Assembly (NCBI GenBank): GCA_029641185.1
Contig: JAPWGK010000035.1
Span: 186,001-250,000, forward strand
DNA: 64,000 bases
DNA from: Pseudofabraea citricarpa
Lineage: Eukaryota > Ascomycota > Leotiomycetes > Helotiales > Dermateaceae
Reading direction: 5' to 3'
Shown here: positions 12,865 through 23,691 of the stretch, piece by piece
How positions within the stretch are numbered: the stretch's first letter is position 1
How the letters are laid out: each line of letters opens with the position of its first letter
Made by a program: the position numbers and the translations under genes
Notes under the pieces: generated by a model
The model's database searches: none
What the model saw: the letters and a program-made list of their open reading frames with translations, nothing else
What the model was told of the DNA's origin: nothing

Positions 12865-12999
12865 TCCTCTCATCTCCAGCTGCTCTCTTCCTTTTTTCTT
12901 CACTCACCCACTCACAGCACAACTACACCCCAACTCCAAACCATCTCAACACACCTCTCAACAACCGACTTCACCAAACACCAAAGACACATCTACAAG

Positions 13000-15483
13000 A
13001 TGCGTCTCCCATCTATGGCCCAGGCCTGTGTGGGTGTGCTGACCCTCATTGTCCCCATTACCGGTGTCCCCATCACCCGTGTCCCCATCACCGGTGCCCC
13101 AGTTGGCACTTCGACTACAGCCTCAGTACCATCCTCTCACTATGGACCCCTATCCCCTATTACCGGAGCCCCAGTTGGCACTTCGACTACAGCCTCAGTA
13201 CCATCCTCTCACTACGGACCCCTATCCCCTATCACCGGAGCCCCAGTTGGCACTTTGACTACAACCTCAGTACTATCTAGCACAAGCACTGGTATCGCAC
13301 CAACCATAATAGAGTCTCACTACGGATACCTATCCCCTATCACCGGTGCCCCAGTTGGCACTTCGACTACAGCCTCAGTATCATCCAGCACAAGCACAAG
13401 CACTGGTATCGCACCAACCATGATAGAGTCTTACTACGGATACCTATCCCCTATCACCGGTGCCCCAGTTGGCACTTCGACTACAGCCTCAGTATCATCC
13501 AGCACAAGCACAAGCACTGGTATCGCACCAACCATGATAGAGTCTCACTACGGACACCTATCCCCTATCACCGGTGCCCCAGTTGGCACTTCGACTACAG
13601 CCTCAGTATCATCCAGCACAAGCACAAGCACTGGTATCGCACCAACCATGATAGAGTCTCACTACGGACACCAACCCCCCATGGCCGGGGCCGACAAGAT
13701 GGAGAGTAGCGGAACATACGCCTGTCTCCCATCATACAACGACGTAGACTCAGCACTGCATCAGCGATGCAAGCGAGCACCCACAAGCGAGGAAGCCGCC
13801 CGGATGTCATCGCTCTTCCTTTCGCAGAAGCGAAGCGACGACGGCGACATCATCAAGGATGTGAAGCACCCATACAGGGGAGTGTCCCCCAACCACGGCC
13901 AGGGCACAATCCCATTGTTGGTGGAGCTCATTGGGAATGGCTTTAAGGTGGCCGATGCTATACAGAAGAGCACCGATTTGGTCATTGACTTTGTTCGCAA
14001 CCATAACACCACCGGTGTTCCTCACCACAAGAATCAGACAGTCACCTCGCAACCTGTTTCTGCCAACATCTCGAAGCGCGGTCATGGACCCGTGATGACG
14101 AACAATAGCAGATCCCTCCTTCCTCATTACAACCTGACTGCTCTGCACCACGAGAACCTCACTGGCAGCGCGGGTCATGTTCTTGCCAAGCTGCTGGACA
14201 CTGCCGTAGGGCTGGTCCAGGAACGCGTGGCGACGGTTCCCAATCGTAGCCATACCATCACCAATGCTCCTCATCACCAGAATCAGACACTCACCTCGCA
14301 ACCTGTTTCTGCCAACATCTCGAAGCGCGGTCATGGACCCGTGATGACGAACAATAGCAGATTCCTCCTTCCTCATTACAACCTGACTGCTCTTCACCAC
14401 GAGAATCGGACGGCTCTGCGCCGCAAGGGACCTCGCCACCAGGAGGAGGATCTTAAGAACCTCACCTTTCCAATCTGGGTGGTAAACCCATCCTCGCGTC
14501 GTCTTCTAGGCCCCGCAACTCCTCTCACAGGAGCACCAACGACTTTCATCACGGCGCGCCATGCCGCTCCAGAGCCAGCTCCCACGGCGGCCGCCGCAGC
14601 ACCAGAGAAGAACCCACACGGCGAGTTCAAAGTCCCTCCCGGCGTGGAAATCAAGCCGTTCTTTCTCAACCACGGACCCGTCAAGTTCGACAACGACCAG
14701 AACGAGCCCATCAACTTCCACCGAGGGCATGTGCCGGAGAAGCGACACAGCGATTTCGTCGTGCCCGAGGGCGAGACCTTAAAGCCTTTCAAATCCGCCC
14801 ATGGTCCCGACAAGTTTGGCAAGGAGGCCGCCAGGGAGAGACTCCGAAAGATCTGGGAAAAGAAGGTTTACGGACCGAAGTCCAAGGGCAGAACCTCGAA
14901 GTTTTTGGAAAAGGAGAAGCTCCGAAAGATGACAGAAGAGAAAGCCCACAGTGTGAAGCCCGAGGGCGAGACCTTGAAGCCTGCCCACTCCGGCCACGTT
15001 CCCGTCAAGGATAACAAGGCGGCGGACAAGGAGCAGCTCCGCAAGAATTGGGAAAAGAAGGTCCACGGATCGAAGCCCGAGAAGAGCTGGAATCCTTTCA
15101 AATTCGGCCTTGGTCGCACCAAGGTTAGCAACGAGGACAAGGAGAGACACCGACAGATTGTGAAAGAGCGGGCCCGCAGACTTAAGGGCTTAGGACCCGT
15201 TGCTTCTGACTCTACCTCTGCTCACGTTCCCGCTCACGCTCCCGCTGCCCCTGCCGCTGCCCCTGCCGCACCCGCCGCACCCGCTATCGTTACTGCTGCC
15301 GAGAAGGACGAGAAGAGGGAGATCAAGCCGCAGTATTTTCCTGGCGCCGTTGCTGCTGTTGAGGAGAATGTGAAGAGGGAGATCAAGCCGCAGTATATCC
15401 CTGCCACAGTCGTGACTGAGCATGTGGCCGGTATTGCGACAAAGGGCATTATCGAGGCTTTGTTTGGAGGAAAGGGCGATTAG
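13000..15483 (+). CDS. Tandem-repeat, possibly secreted protein with dibasic (Kex2-type) sites
   Basis: Single-exon 827-aa protein. A short hydrophobic N-terminus (MRLPSMAQACVGVLTLIV) could act as a weak signal peptide. Residues 30-230 are six tandem units starting ITGAPVGTSTTASV, Ser/Thr-rich and probable O-glycosylation targets. A roughly 47-residue block (NQTVTSQPVSANISKRGHGP...) occurs twice, 83 codons apart, with several N-glycosylation sequons. The C-terminal half has degenerate charged modules (EGETLKPFKSAHGP, RLRKIWEKKVYG, QLRKNWEKKVHG), an Ala/Pro run, and two copies of KREIKPQY followed by FP or IP. Lys-Arg pairs occur at CKRAP, QKRSD, SKRGH (twice), EKRHS, EKREI and VKREI. Function unknown; a cell-wall/matrix protein or a Kex2-processed precursor are both possible. 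The TATA box and CA-rich leader support the start. Confidence 0.65.
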   Translation: MRLPSMAQACVGVLTLIVPITGVPITRVPITGAPVGTSTTASVPSSHYGPLSPITGAPVGTSTTASVPSSHYGPLSPITGAPVGTLTTTSVLSSTSTGIAPTIIESHYGYLSPITGAPVGTSTTASVSSSTSTSTGIAPTMIESYYGYLSPITGAPVGTSTTASVSSSTSTSTGIAPTMIESHYGHLSPITGAPVGTSTTASVSSSTSTSTGIAPTMIESHYGHQPPMAGADKMESSGTYACLPSYNDVDSALHQRCKRAPTSEEAARMSSLFLSQKRSDDGDIIKDVKHPYRGVSPNHGQGTIPLLVELIGNGFKVADAIQKSTDLVIDFVRNHNTTGVPHHKNQTVTSQPVSANISKRGHGPVMTNNSRSLLPHYNLTALHHENLTGSAGHVLAKLLDTAVGLVQERVATVPNRSHTITNAPHHQNQTLTSQPVSANISKRGHGPVMTNNSRFLLPHYNLTALHHENRTALRRKGPRHQEEDLKNLTFPIWVVNPSSRRLLGPATPLTGAPTTFITARHAAPEPAPTAAAAAPEKNPHGEFKVPPGVEIKPFFLNHGPVKFDNDQNEPINFHRGHVPEKRHSDFVVPEGETLKPFKSAHGPDKFGKEAARERLRKIWEKKVYGPKSKGRTSKFLEKEKLRKMTEEKAHSVKPEGETLKPAHSGHVPVKDNKAADKEQLRKNWEKKVHGSKPEKSWNPFKFGLGRTKVSNEDKERHRQIVKERARRLKGLGPVASDSTSAHVPAHAPAAPAAAPAAPAAPAIVTAAEKDEKREIKPQYFPGAVAAVEENVKREIKPQYIPATVVTEHVAGIATKGIIEALFGGKGD
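13087..13680 (+). repeat. Coding minisatellite, six units of 72-114 bp
   Basis: Units begin with atcaccggtgccccagttgg or close variants at 13087, 13159, 13231, 13339, 13453 and 13567; lengths are 72, 72, 108, 114, 114 and about 114 bp, all multiples of three. The last three are nearly identical, pointing to recent expansion or homogenisation. Confidence 0.9.
14020..14410 (+). repeat. Duplicated ~140-bp coding block (249 bp apart)
   Basis: The stretch at about 14020-14160 recurs at about 14269-14409 with only a few differences, in the same frame, encoding the NQT/SANISKRGHGPVM/NLTALHHEN block. Confidence 0.85.
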
Positions 15484-16554
15484 AGAATCCCTCCTTCTCT
15501 TCTTGCTTCTGGCTCTTGTCTTGTCATTTCTTTTCCTTCTGTCATTCAATTTCGCGTTGTCCTGGGTCTTCCTTCCGTCCGTTGATTTTGCGCTGGGGCT
15601 CCTGTACCTTACCTAGACATCCCTCCTTACTTTAGTGTAGAAACCAAAAGCGTTGCATTTCGTTCCTGGCAGTCTTGCTCTGAGTGACAAGTTTAAATGA
15701 GTATTGATCCCATCCCGCTGCCCCCCCTTCACCAACGTGACTAATCCTATCCCCAAGAGAGGGAAGAGAAAAAGGCCAAAGAAAAAAGAAGAAGAGACTT
15801 AGGCAGAAGCCCTTTCAACTGATGAACCAAGCCATGAAATTGGTCCGTTCCAGCTGAGATTCCGATACTGACGAAACAATCCTAGCGAGAATGAGTGAGA
15901 TACCCAAACAAGGACAGGAAAACAGGACAATAGGGTGGAGTGGCTATTTTAGATGGATAGATAGATGGATGTAAGACGGAATATAAATCCCAGAAGTTTT
16001 GACATAATGGAAACGACACTTGCCTTAAGCACAATCAGCCGCCTGCCAGCCTATCTTGATTCGAGAATCGAAATAACAAAGTAGCAGAAAAAAGTGAAAC
16101 CAAAGGAAAGAAGTCGGTTCATGTATGTCAGAGACAAAAAAAAAAAAAAAAAAAGAAGAAGAAAATATCCACGTCTGTAAACGCACCTATCTCATAGGCA
16201 AACGTGCATACTCACATCCACATGAACAAACACAGCACGACACGCCAAACTTTTTATAGATTCTGATATGTCATTGGTCATTCGTACCTCTCAAAAAGAA
16301 ATCAAAAGTTTTTCTTGCTTTGACTCCATAACCACACCATACCAATCCATTAAAAAAAAGGCTTTCTTTCCGATTCGATTTCCTGCGCTCAAAGACCATG
16401 TAGTAGTAAAAACTCTTTTCTCCTCAGCCCAGTCTCAAGATTCCAGTTCCCGTCCAGGAGAAGAGAAAAAAGGTTGCATCTTAAGCGTAGTGTGAGGGGG
16501 TTGCATGCGGTGATGCTTCTTTCCCCATTGATGTAACAGCCGGGTCGTCTTGCT
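15484..16554. other. Intergenic, convergent 3' regions
   Basis: Between the repeat-protein gene and minus-strand SBA1. Holds an A-rich run at about 16137-16154 and pyrimidine/purine-rich stretches. No gene seen. Confidence 0.55.
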
Positions 16555-17470
16555 TTACTTTACCTCCTCGATCTTGGCCTTGGCTGGGGTGTCATCTTCA
16601 CCTTCGAGGGCAGGCATCTCATCATCATCATCGTCGTCATCATCATCTGCCTCCTCGCCCATGTCTCCCATATCACCCATTCCACCCATACCTGCACCGC
16701 CGAGCTTGGAGAAATCGATGCCGCCAAAGTCGCCACCTGCTCCACCCATCATTGAGCTCATGTCTATTTGGTGGAAGAAAAGTCAGAGAGAAAAGAGGGG
16801 AGGGGAAGATAAAGGAAGAGGATTACTAACCACCCATACCTGGCATGCCACCTGTGATGATTGATTAGCTTTGGTTTCGTATACGTGAAGATGGAAGGAG
16901 GGGGAGAACATACCCATTCCACCACCAGGTGCTCCACCCATTGCTCCTAGGTCATCCTCGGGAGCCTCGTCTTGCTCATCCTCATCAACCCACTTGTCGA
17001 AATCGGTCTTGAGGAAGTGAACCTTCTTCGCATCCTTCAACAGGCGGGGCCAGAACTCCTCCTTGAGCTCCTTCTTGCGCAGCACCATCTGGACGTTCTT
17101 GGGTGTGTGATGGATCTTGCTCTCCTCCTTGTCGATCTCGGCATAGAAGTCTAGATCGACGGCGTACGTGCGCTTCAGGGAATCCGAATGGCCCGAGAAG
17201 CTGAGGCCTTGCGGCTTCAGCTCGAGCTTGAGGTTGCCGGGCGGGCAGTCGGGTACCGAGATGGTGAGGTAGATGAAGTTCTTCTCAGCTTCGGTCGCTG
17301 ATGACCGCTGGGCCCAGAGGACTTTTTTCACTCAATCAGCTGTGCTCTCTGCGGCAGGACATGACGGACACCGCTCATTGCGCGTTGCCGCGTGCAGGTG
17401 GTGCGGTTGAGCTGGTGGCTGAAGAGATGATGGATAGCTTACCTTCGGGAGTTTGCGTGGTGGAAGACAT
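16555..17470 (-). CDS. SBA1: Hsp90 co-chaperone p23 (Sba1/Wos2)
   Basis: Four exons on the minus strand: 17443-17470, 16914-17330, 16831-16851 and 16555-16763, giving 224 aa. Exon 1 encodes MSSTTQTPE and joins VKKVLWAQRSS of the CS domain. The CS domain (residues about 8-110) has the p23 pattern FIYLTISVPD, LSFSGHS, YAVDLDFYAEID and VQMVLRKKE, then FWPRLLKDAKK. The tail is Gly/Met-rich, then acidic (D/E run) and ends KIEEVK. Family knowledge: p23 binds ATP-bound Hsp90 and stabilises client complexes. Exon 3 is only 21 nt (encoding GGMPGMG) between introns of 62 and 67 bp; both introns are needed because the frame otherwise ends at a stop after 16783. Confidence 0.93.
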
Positions 17471-18192
17471 GATGGCTATCCAAGTAGGTGTTGGAGGTGG
17501 TGATGTCGGAGGGAAGAAAATCTGTAGGCGCGAGAGAAATCAGGATTGTGGAGACGGTGAGAAGAGGGAGGGATTGCAATTTACACGGGGGGGTGGAAGA
17601 TTGTTTGGGGGGGGGAGGTTGATTGTTTTGGATTGTTTTCTGTGCGAGATGGAAGGGAAGGGAAGGGAACGAAAGAGCTGAGCTGAGATGGACGAAGACG
17701 AGGCTACAAATGGATGCTTCGATGGAACCCTTGCGAAATGGAGAGAAACAAGACCATTTCCATTTCCAGCCCCTCAGCCTGCCAGTGTCTGCCCGCCTGG
17801 AATCTCCCCCAAGCTGCCCTCCCCCCAATAATTCACCCCCAGCACTCAATGATGCTATAGCTAGAGCCCCCCGTATGCTGAAGACCCCCCCTTGAGTTGC
17901 TATCTACTGCTATGGCCCAGCGTCTGTCCATCTGTTGTGGGCGATGGCATTTATGTGTCTGGCTCTGGCTCTGGCTCTGGCTCTGCCCCACCTGACTTTG
18001 TTTCCTCCAACGTCACTTCTGGCGTCCAAGCGAAGAGGGAGCGAGTCGCCAAGCACGCCGACCTCCCTCACGACTCGCAGCCTCACGTCGACATCGCCAG
18101 CCCGCACTTGAAACCGCAATTCGCTGTCCCACCGAACATCTATAGCTGCAGGGCATCGACTCTGCGAGCTCATCCACAACGCGCGCACCAAC
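17471..18192. promoter_or_regulatory. Divergent intergenic region between SBA1 and VPS24
   Basis: About 720 bp containing promoters of both genes, G/C homopolymer tracts near 17600-17620 and 17820, and a (TCTGGC)n run at about 17957-17985. No gene is supported; the open frames are low-complexity. Confidence 0.5.
17957..17985 (+). repeat. Hexanucleotide microsatellite (TCTGGC)n
   Basis: Four to five tandem TCTGGC units upstream of VPS24. Confidence 0.8.
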
Positions 18193-18962
18193 ATGGAGAC
18201 CCTCAAAGCCGTCTTCTGGAAGCCAGACCCCCAAGCGCAAGTCAGTTGCTCCCCCCCACCATACACATACACACACACACACACGCAAGCCAGAGACCCG
18301 TACTGACATGACATGCTGCGTGCGTGCAGGTGCGAAAGTGCAACCAGCTGATCCGCCAGAACACACGCAAGCTGGATCGCGACATTGCACAGCTGAAGGT
18401 GGTAGAGAACAAGACCAAGACGCTCATCACCCAGGCCTCCCGGCGTGCGCAACGCAATCCCTCACAGGCCAAGCAGGCCTCTCAGGAGATGCGCATCTTC
18501 GCCCGGGAACTGATCCGTACGCGGAAGACGTCGAACCGGCTCGTGACGTCGAAAGCGCAGCTGAATAGTGTGGCCATGCAGGTGACGGAAGCATTCGCCG
18601 TACGCAAGATCGAGGGCAGCATCCGCGCGAGCGTGGGCATCATGAAGGACGTGAATAGCCTCGTGCGCCTACCTGAGTTAACGGGGACCATGCGCGAGTT
18701 GAGCCAGGAATTAGTCAAGGCAGGCATTATTGAGGAGATGGTCGGTGATAGTTTGCCTGACGGCATGGAGGAGGAGGACGAGGAAGCCGAGGAGGAGGTG
18801 GATAAGGTGCTCGGTGAGATCCTGCAAGATCGCATGGGCAAGGTGGCTGCGACGCCCGTGGAGACAGCTCCCGCACCGCCGGTTACGGAAGATGAGGACG
18901 AGGAGGACGCTGAAGCTATGTTGGATCAGATGCGTGGGCGCTTGGAAGCTTTGAAGAGCTGA
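18193..18962 (+). CDS. VPS24: ESCRT-III subunit Vps24 (CHMP3)
   Basis: Exons 18193-18240 and 18330-18962 (intron 89 bp) encode 226 aa, the normal Vps24 length. Exon 1 gives METLKAVFWKPDPQAQ and exon 2 continues VRKCNQLIRQNTRKLDRDI, the conserved basic helix 1. A Snf7-type helical core follows (ALIREL-like FARELIRTRK), then an acidic C-terminal region and a terminal MIT-interacting motif (LDQMRGRLEALKS). Family knowledge: Vps24 polymerises with Snf7 and Vps2 on endosomes for multivesicular body sorting, and the C-terminal motif recruits Vps4. The intron contains a short (CA)n run. Confidence 0.95.
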
Positions 18963-19659
18963 GCTGAGCTGAGCCGAGCCTGGAAAGATTGAGGGTTTAG
19001 GAGTTTGGGTGAAACATGGCAAGGCGTTTGTGGATTGATGGCTATACATCACCTTTTTTTTTTCTATGGCTAGAATAGAAGCAAGATTTATATGTTGCAT
19101 ACTTTGCATGTGATTGTTGATGGCTATAGCTTTGCAAGGCCGGAGATGGGATTCTGCTGAGTTACCATACCAATTAGTTATACAAAGATTGTACATCTTC
19201 AAAATTACCTCCATGAAAACAAAGCATCCTATTTCTTCCCGTATCATATAAAGGTACTCAGTACCAACTTAAATTCCCACCTCGTCTTACCGAACTTCCT
19301 CACATACCAAGTAAGTAACGATCTTACTCAAACAACATTTACATCCAGTCACAGTCACAATAGCAAAGGACTTTCAAAACGTGACCTCGCAGCAAGGGAT
19401 CTCATTCTCACATATATCATGCATGCTAAGTCTAATAAACCCATCTGTCTTAACTTGGCACAGCCGAAGAAAAAAAAAAAAAAGGAAAAAAAAAAAAATA
19501 GATGCAACTCCTCGCTACAGCCAAGCAAGACTTTCCAAAGCCAAACACCAAAAAAACCAATAGAGCCAACCAATCATCAGGTCACCATCTCATCTTCATC
19601 CCATACATACATAAATACATAAACAGACTAACGTAAACACAGAAACACAAAACACAAAA
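18963..19659. other. Intergenic, convergent 3' regions
   Basis: Between VPS24 and the minus-strand glucanase gene; contains a TATATAAAGG-like stretch and interrupted poly-A near 19467-19498. No gene seen. Confidence 0.55.
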
Positions 19660-21739
19660 CTAATAACTCTCCTCTAAGCCTTTGCTTTTGAAATCCGGCA
19701 CCGTCTCGGTGCAGTTAAAGTCTGGTTTGTAGGCCAGCTGCGGGAGGATGCCAGCCGCGAGACCGAGTTTATAGCTCCACTGCGTGGCCGACTCTGTCTG
19801 CCAAGTCCAGTAGAACCAGCCCCAGCCCTTCTCGAAGCTGTGCATCTGAGCCTCGGCGAACATCTGGAGGAACTCCTTATACTCGTCGCTGTACTGGCTG
19901 GGAGCGGCGTTGGCCCCAGCACAAGAACACGTTCCTTCTTTGGCGGTAGGACACATGGGGGTGAGGGCGGCCGTGGACGGGTCCCCAACATCGTAGTCGC
20001 CTTCCCAGCGCGTGCCAGCGCCGATGTTGTTCAGATTCGGCGCGCAATCCGTGTCGGCTTGTGACCACTCGGCGAAGATGGTTGGACCGAATCCCGTGGA
20101 CACGCTGAGACTCTTTTCGGCTTGCTCGGTCCAGCCTGTACATGCGTACTCGACTTTGCCCGTGTGGTTGTAGGCCAGTTGGCCGTTGTTAAAAATAACA
20201 TATTGATGCACGTCGAGGACCAAGCCATCGTAGCCTTGCAGCACTCCCTGCCAATTATCGAGCCCCATAAACCCATCTCCGAACACGACATACGCATTTA
20301 TTCCGTTCTTTCTCACTAGCGTAAATGCTTGTGTCGTCCAATCTTCCACATCGGATGGTGTAAGAGCAGTCATTTTTGGCTCGTTGGCTAGGCCATAAAA
20401 AGCGATGATGTTTTTGTATCTGTCTTGAGCAAAGAATTTCGACAGTTGATCATGAACGTCAAGTGAACGCTGGGCATTCAATGTCCCGTCTGTTCCGTTT
20501 AGCCAGCCAATGGGCCCGAGTCGACCACTGTGCGTCCATCCATTCTGACTTCCTGGAAGACCATGGAGATCTAAATTGACACGAAGTCCATGCTGTCGAG
20601 CCCATTCTATACCTCGTAGAAGATATCGCCAAGAAGTACGGAAGACGTATGGGTCCCCATCATATGTAGCGACGGCCCAGTATGAGAATGGAATCCGTAC
20701 ATGATCGAGTCCAGCCGCGGCAATTTCTTTGAACGTATCTTCAGTGACAAATGTCGCATAATGCTTCTCTAGTGTCGATAAAGCGCCAGAAGTACCTAGA
20801 TGAGTACATAAAGTATACTCATCCACGATTCCTAGCTTTGTATCGTAGTTGAAGAGAGATGGTGTAATAAATGGCTCTAAAGATAGCCATCCTCCAAGAT
20901 TCACTCCTCGCGCTGGAGTTGTTTCATAAGATCCCCATGCCGTATCTAATGTAGCTGTATCCTGATTGGCGCTCTTTTGGTCATCCCAATCCGAATATAA
21001 TCCCATAATTGGTAGACCTCCGACGGTTTCATTCGTATATGTGACATTGAAATCTGTTGTGTCGTACCAACTGAATGGATCTAGATACGTTCCCTTCGCT
21101 GCCGTCGGGATATCTGTCTCTGAAACTCCATCCAGATTCGAATTGCTGGGTGTACTGCTAGATGAACCTGAACCTGAACTGGAGCTCGACGAGCTGTTTT
21201 TGTTGTTATTGCTGACCACAACTGCGACCACAATTATGATGATTATGACCACAATAGCGGCACCAATTCCTATGACTACACACGCGTTAGAGAGAGCACA
21301 AAGAGGCCTGGGTCAACATACATAGTTTCTTTTTGCTCTTCCCCCCTCCTTCTTCTTCGGAATCTTCATATGCATCACCACCTCTTAAACCCTTCAGTTT
21401 CCGGCTCGACCCTTCTTCTAAGAGAGCACCGCTCACAACTCTCCGCTTCTTTCTCTTGTGTGACTTCCTCGTCCTTTCTATTACTATCTTCTCATCCAGT
21501 ACCTCTCGTTCTCGTTTCCTGCGAGTCTTTTTCGGTGTTACCTCCTGTGGTTTGTATGTTTCTTGTTGGTTGAGCTGATTAAGTTTGGCCAGGGTATCAG
21601 CAGATAGCGTCTGCGAGCTGGACTCGGAAGAGGATGCGGCAGCCTTCGCTTTCCTCGGACTTCGACTGTGTGACCGTCGCTTCTCATGGTGGTGTCTTCG
21701 TTCTCGAGGTTTTGGTCGTGGGGACTCTCGAGGAGCCAT
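19660..21739 (-). CDS. exgD: Membrane-anchored glucan 1,3-beta-glucosidase, GH5 (ExgD type)
   Basis: Two exons, 21322-21739 and 19660-21275 (46-bp intron), 677 aa. Exon 1 encodes a 139-residue basic, Arg/Lys/Ser-rich cytoplasmic N-terminus. The splice creates one transmembrane helix (IGIGAAIVVIIIIIVVAVVV, about residues 141-160), followed by a Ser/Gly-rich stalk and the GH5 catalytic domain. Diagnostic motifs: RGVNLGGWLSLEPF, HVRIPFSYWA, NLDLHGLPGSQNGWTHSG, GLANEP (Glu acid/base), and FAEWSQADTDC (Glu nucleophile), with the final aromatic GWGWFYWTWQTE. Family knowledge: ExgD is a type II plasma-membrane exo-beta-1,3-glucanase acting on cell-wall glucan. Several N-glycosylation sequons lie on the predicted outer side. 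Ends KGLEESY. Confidence 0.93.
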
Positions 21740-22066
21740 ACTGTTTCGGGGCGCAAGCTAATGAAAGTGTAGAATGTTAGGAATGTGCCTTTGGCTAAAT
21801 TGAGAAAATATAAGGGGGAATTGGAATGCACCCTCCATCTTGCGACGAGAACCACGTCGTCAATCTTGGATTTCCTTGGATTTCGTATTTACTTGTTGAC
21901 GGAGCGACGTTATCTGCACGTGACGCGGCCGCTATCTCTCACTGTACTTACACCGCTGATAGCCGGAGTTCCAAACTCCCCCTCGTTCTGAACCTGTAAC
22001 CTTTCAAGAATAACAAAAGGATCATGAATCGGTGCTTCGGTCCTACTCTCATAAACCCTCCTCAAG
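21740..22066. promoter_or_regulatory. Divergent promoter region (exgD and BCKDH E1-beta)
   Basis: About 330 bp between diverging start codons. No other feature recognised. Confidence 0.45.
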
Positions 22067-23374
22067 ATGCGGATATCGACTAGAACATCTTCTCTGAGGG
22101 GATTGGCCTCTTCAATTACTCGGACTTCTGAATCCCTTCCCAGTCCTCGGCGATACTCCACACATCCTCCTACAGCACGGCTCAACATCCCCACAGATTT
22201 CTCCACAACTCCCCTCCTCGCCCATACTTCTCAGGTCGCACTTCAGAACCCCGAATTGTCTTCTGATATTCGAAATGGAACGACAAAACGCATGAACCTC
22301 TTTCAATCCATCAACGATGCACTATCGCTCGCACTCGCCGAGGACGAATCGGTTCTCCTGTTCGGCGAAGATGTCGCATTCGGAGGTGTCTTTCGATGCA
22401 GTATGAACCTGGCAGAGAATTATGGTGCCGAGAGGGTTTTCAATACACCGTTGAGCGAACAAGGGATCGTGGGATTTGCTATTGGAGCGGCGGCGGAAGG
22501 GATGAAGGCAGTGGCCGAAATCCAATTTGCTGACTATGTCTATCCTGCGTTTGATCAGTTAGTCAACGAGGCTGCGAAGTTCCGATATAGAGATGGGAGT
22601 GAGGGAAGACATGTTGGTGGTTTGACCGTGAGAATGCCATGTGGAGGGGTTGGTCATGGTGCTTTGTAAGTGACGAAGCCATGTTGTTTGGGTTATGCTT
22701 ACTGCATAGGTACCATTCCCAATCGCCAGAAAGTCTGTTTACCCATATCCCCGGACTCCGAGTTATCATGCCGAGATCTCCAATACAAGCAAAAGGATTG
22801 TTGCTTGCTGCAATTGCAAGTAAAGATCCATGTGTGTTTATGGAACCCAAAGCATTATACCGAGCGGCAGTCGAGCAGGTTCCTACTGCAGCATACACCT
22901 TGCCACTCTCCAAAGCCGAGATTCTGAAAGAAGGGAAAGACTTGACTATAGTATCTTACGGACACCCTCTATATACATGCAGTACAGCGATTGAGAAAGC
23001 CGAGAAGGACCTTGGTGTGAGTATCGAGCTAATCGATTTAAGAACGGTGTATCCCTGGGACAAGGAAACAATCCTGCAGAGTGTACGAAAAACGGGCAAG
23101 TGTCTAGTCGTTCATGAGAGTATGGTGAATGCTGGGATTGGAGCTGAGGTTGCTGCAACTATCCAAGAAGACAAGGAGACTTTCTTGAGACTCGAGGCTC
23201 CGGTTATGAGGGTGGCTGGCTGGAGTATTCACATGCCGTTGATGTTTGAACGCTTCAACATCCCAGATGTTACACGTCAGTCTTAATCCCCTTCTTCTAG
23301 TGTGGTACGACTGAGTAATTGACTGACTGGTATTAGGTGTCTACGATACAATAAAGAAATCAATAGAATACTAG
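22067..23374 (+). CDS. Branched-chain 2-oxoacid dehydrogenase E1 component, beta subunit
   Basis: Exons 22067-22665, 22710-23275 and 23337-23374 (introns 44 and 61 bp) encode 400 aa. The N-terminus ([20 protein letters not shown]) is an Arg/Ser-rich mitochondrial presequence. E1-beta motifs: [59 protein letters not shown] (created by splicing) and PHVMRVAGW-like [12 protein letters not shown]. The short last exon adds [17 protein letters not shown] and SQSPE distinguish BCKDH from pyruvate dehydrogenase E1-beta. Family knowledge: with the alpha subunit it decarboxylates ketoacids of Leu, Ile and Val in the mitochondrial matrix. Confidence 0.93.
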
Positions 23375-23691
23375 AAATGATCGTAAACAAAGAAGAAAAA
23401 AGTTATTAGAAATCCAGAGTCTCTTTGCACATGTGTTCCTCGTGTTCTGTGTTCCTCGTGTGTGACTGGATCTGGATTTTGTTTTTATTGGCCTATCTTA
23501 CTTGCTTACCTTTGCTAAAACAGAAACCGCGAGCCGGTGTAATTGGACGAAATAAATCATATAACATTTCGTACAATTTTCTAATGAAAAAAACCAAATT
23601 ACTTGTATCACGGTTCACAAAGCTCAATCAAGACTTGACGAGTGAGCATAGCCTGACTCCCTTCCCTCCAGCAATTCTTTTCTTTTATATT

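Larger units (their letters stand above)
8968..12999. other. 4-kb gene-poor region with degraded sequence
   Basis: No ORF here has supporting codon structure or family resemblance, and frames are interrupted every 50-100 codons. Minus-strand islands around 10.4-10.6 kb and 10.8-11.3 kb read as protein-like stretches broken by TAA/TAG codons. This looks like old, possibly RIP-mutated, coding or transposon sequence. No long terminal repeats or terminal inverted repeats were recognised by eye. Confidence 0.55.

Noticed and set aside
13807..14439. 210-codon minus-strand ORF opposite the repeat-protein gene
   Set aside because: Its internal repetition mirrors the plus-strand repeats, and composition is of shadow type; the plus-strand frame has a promoter, leader and full length.
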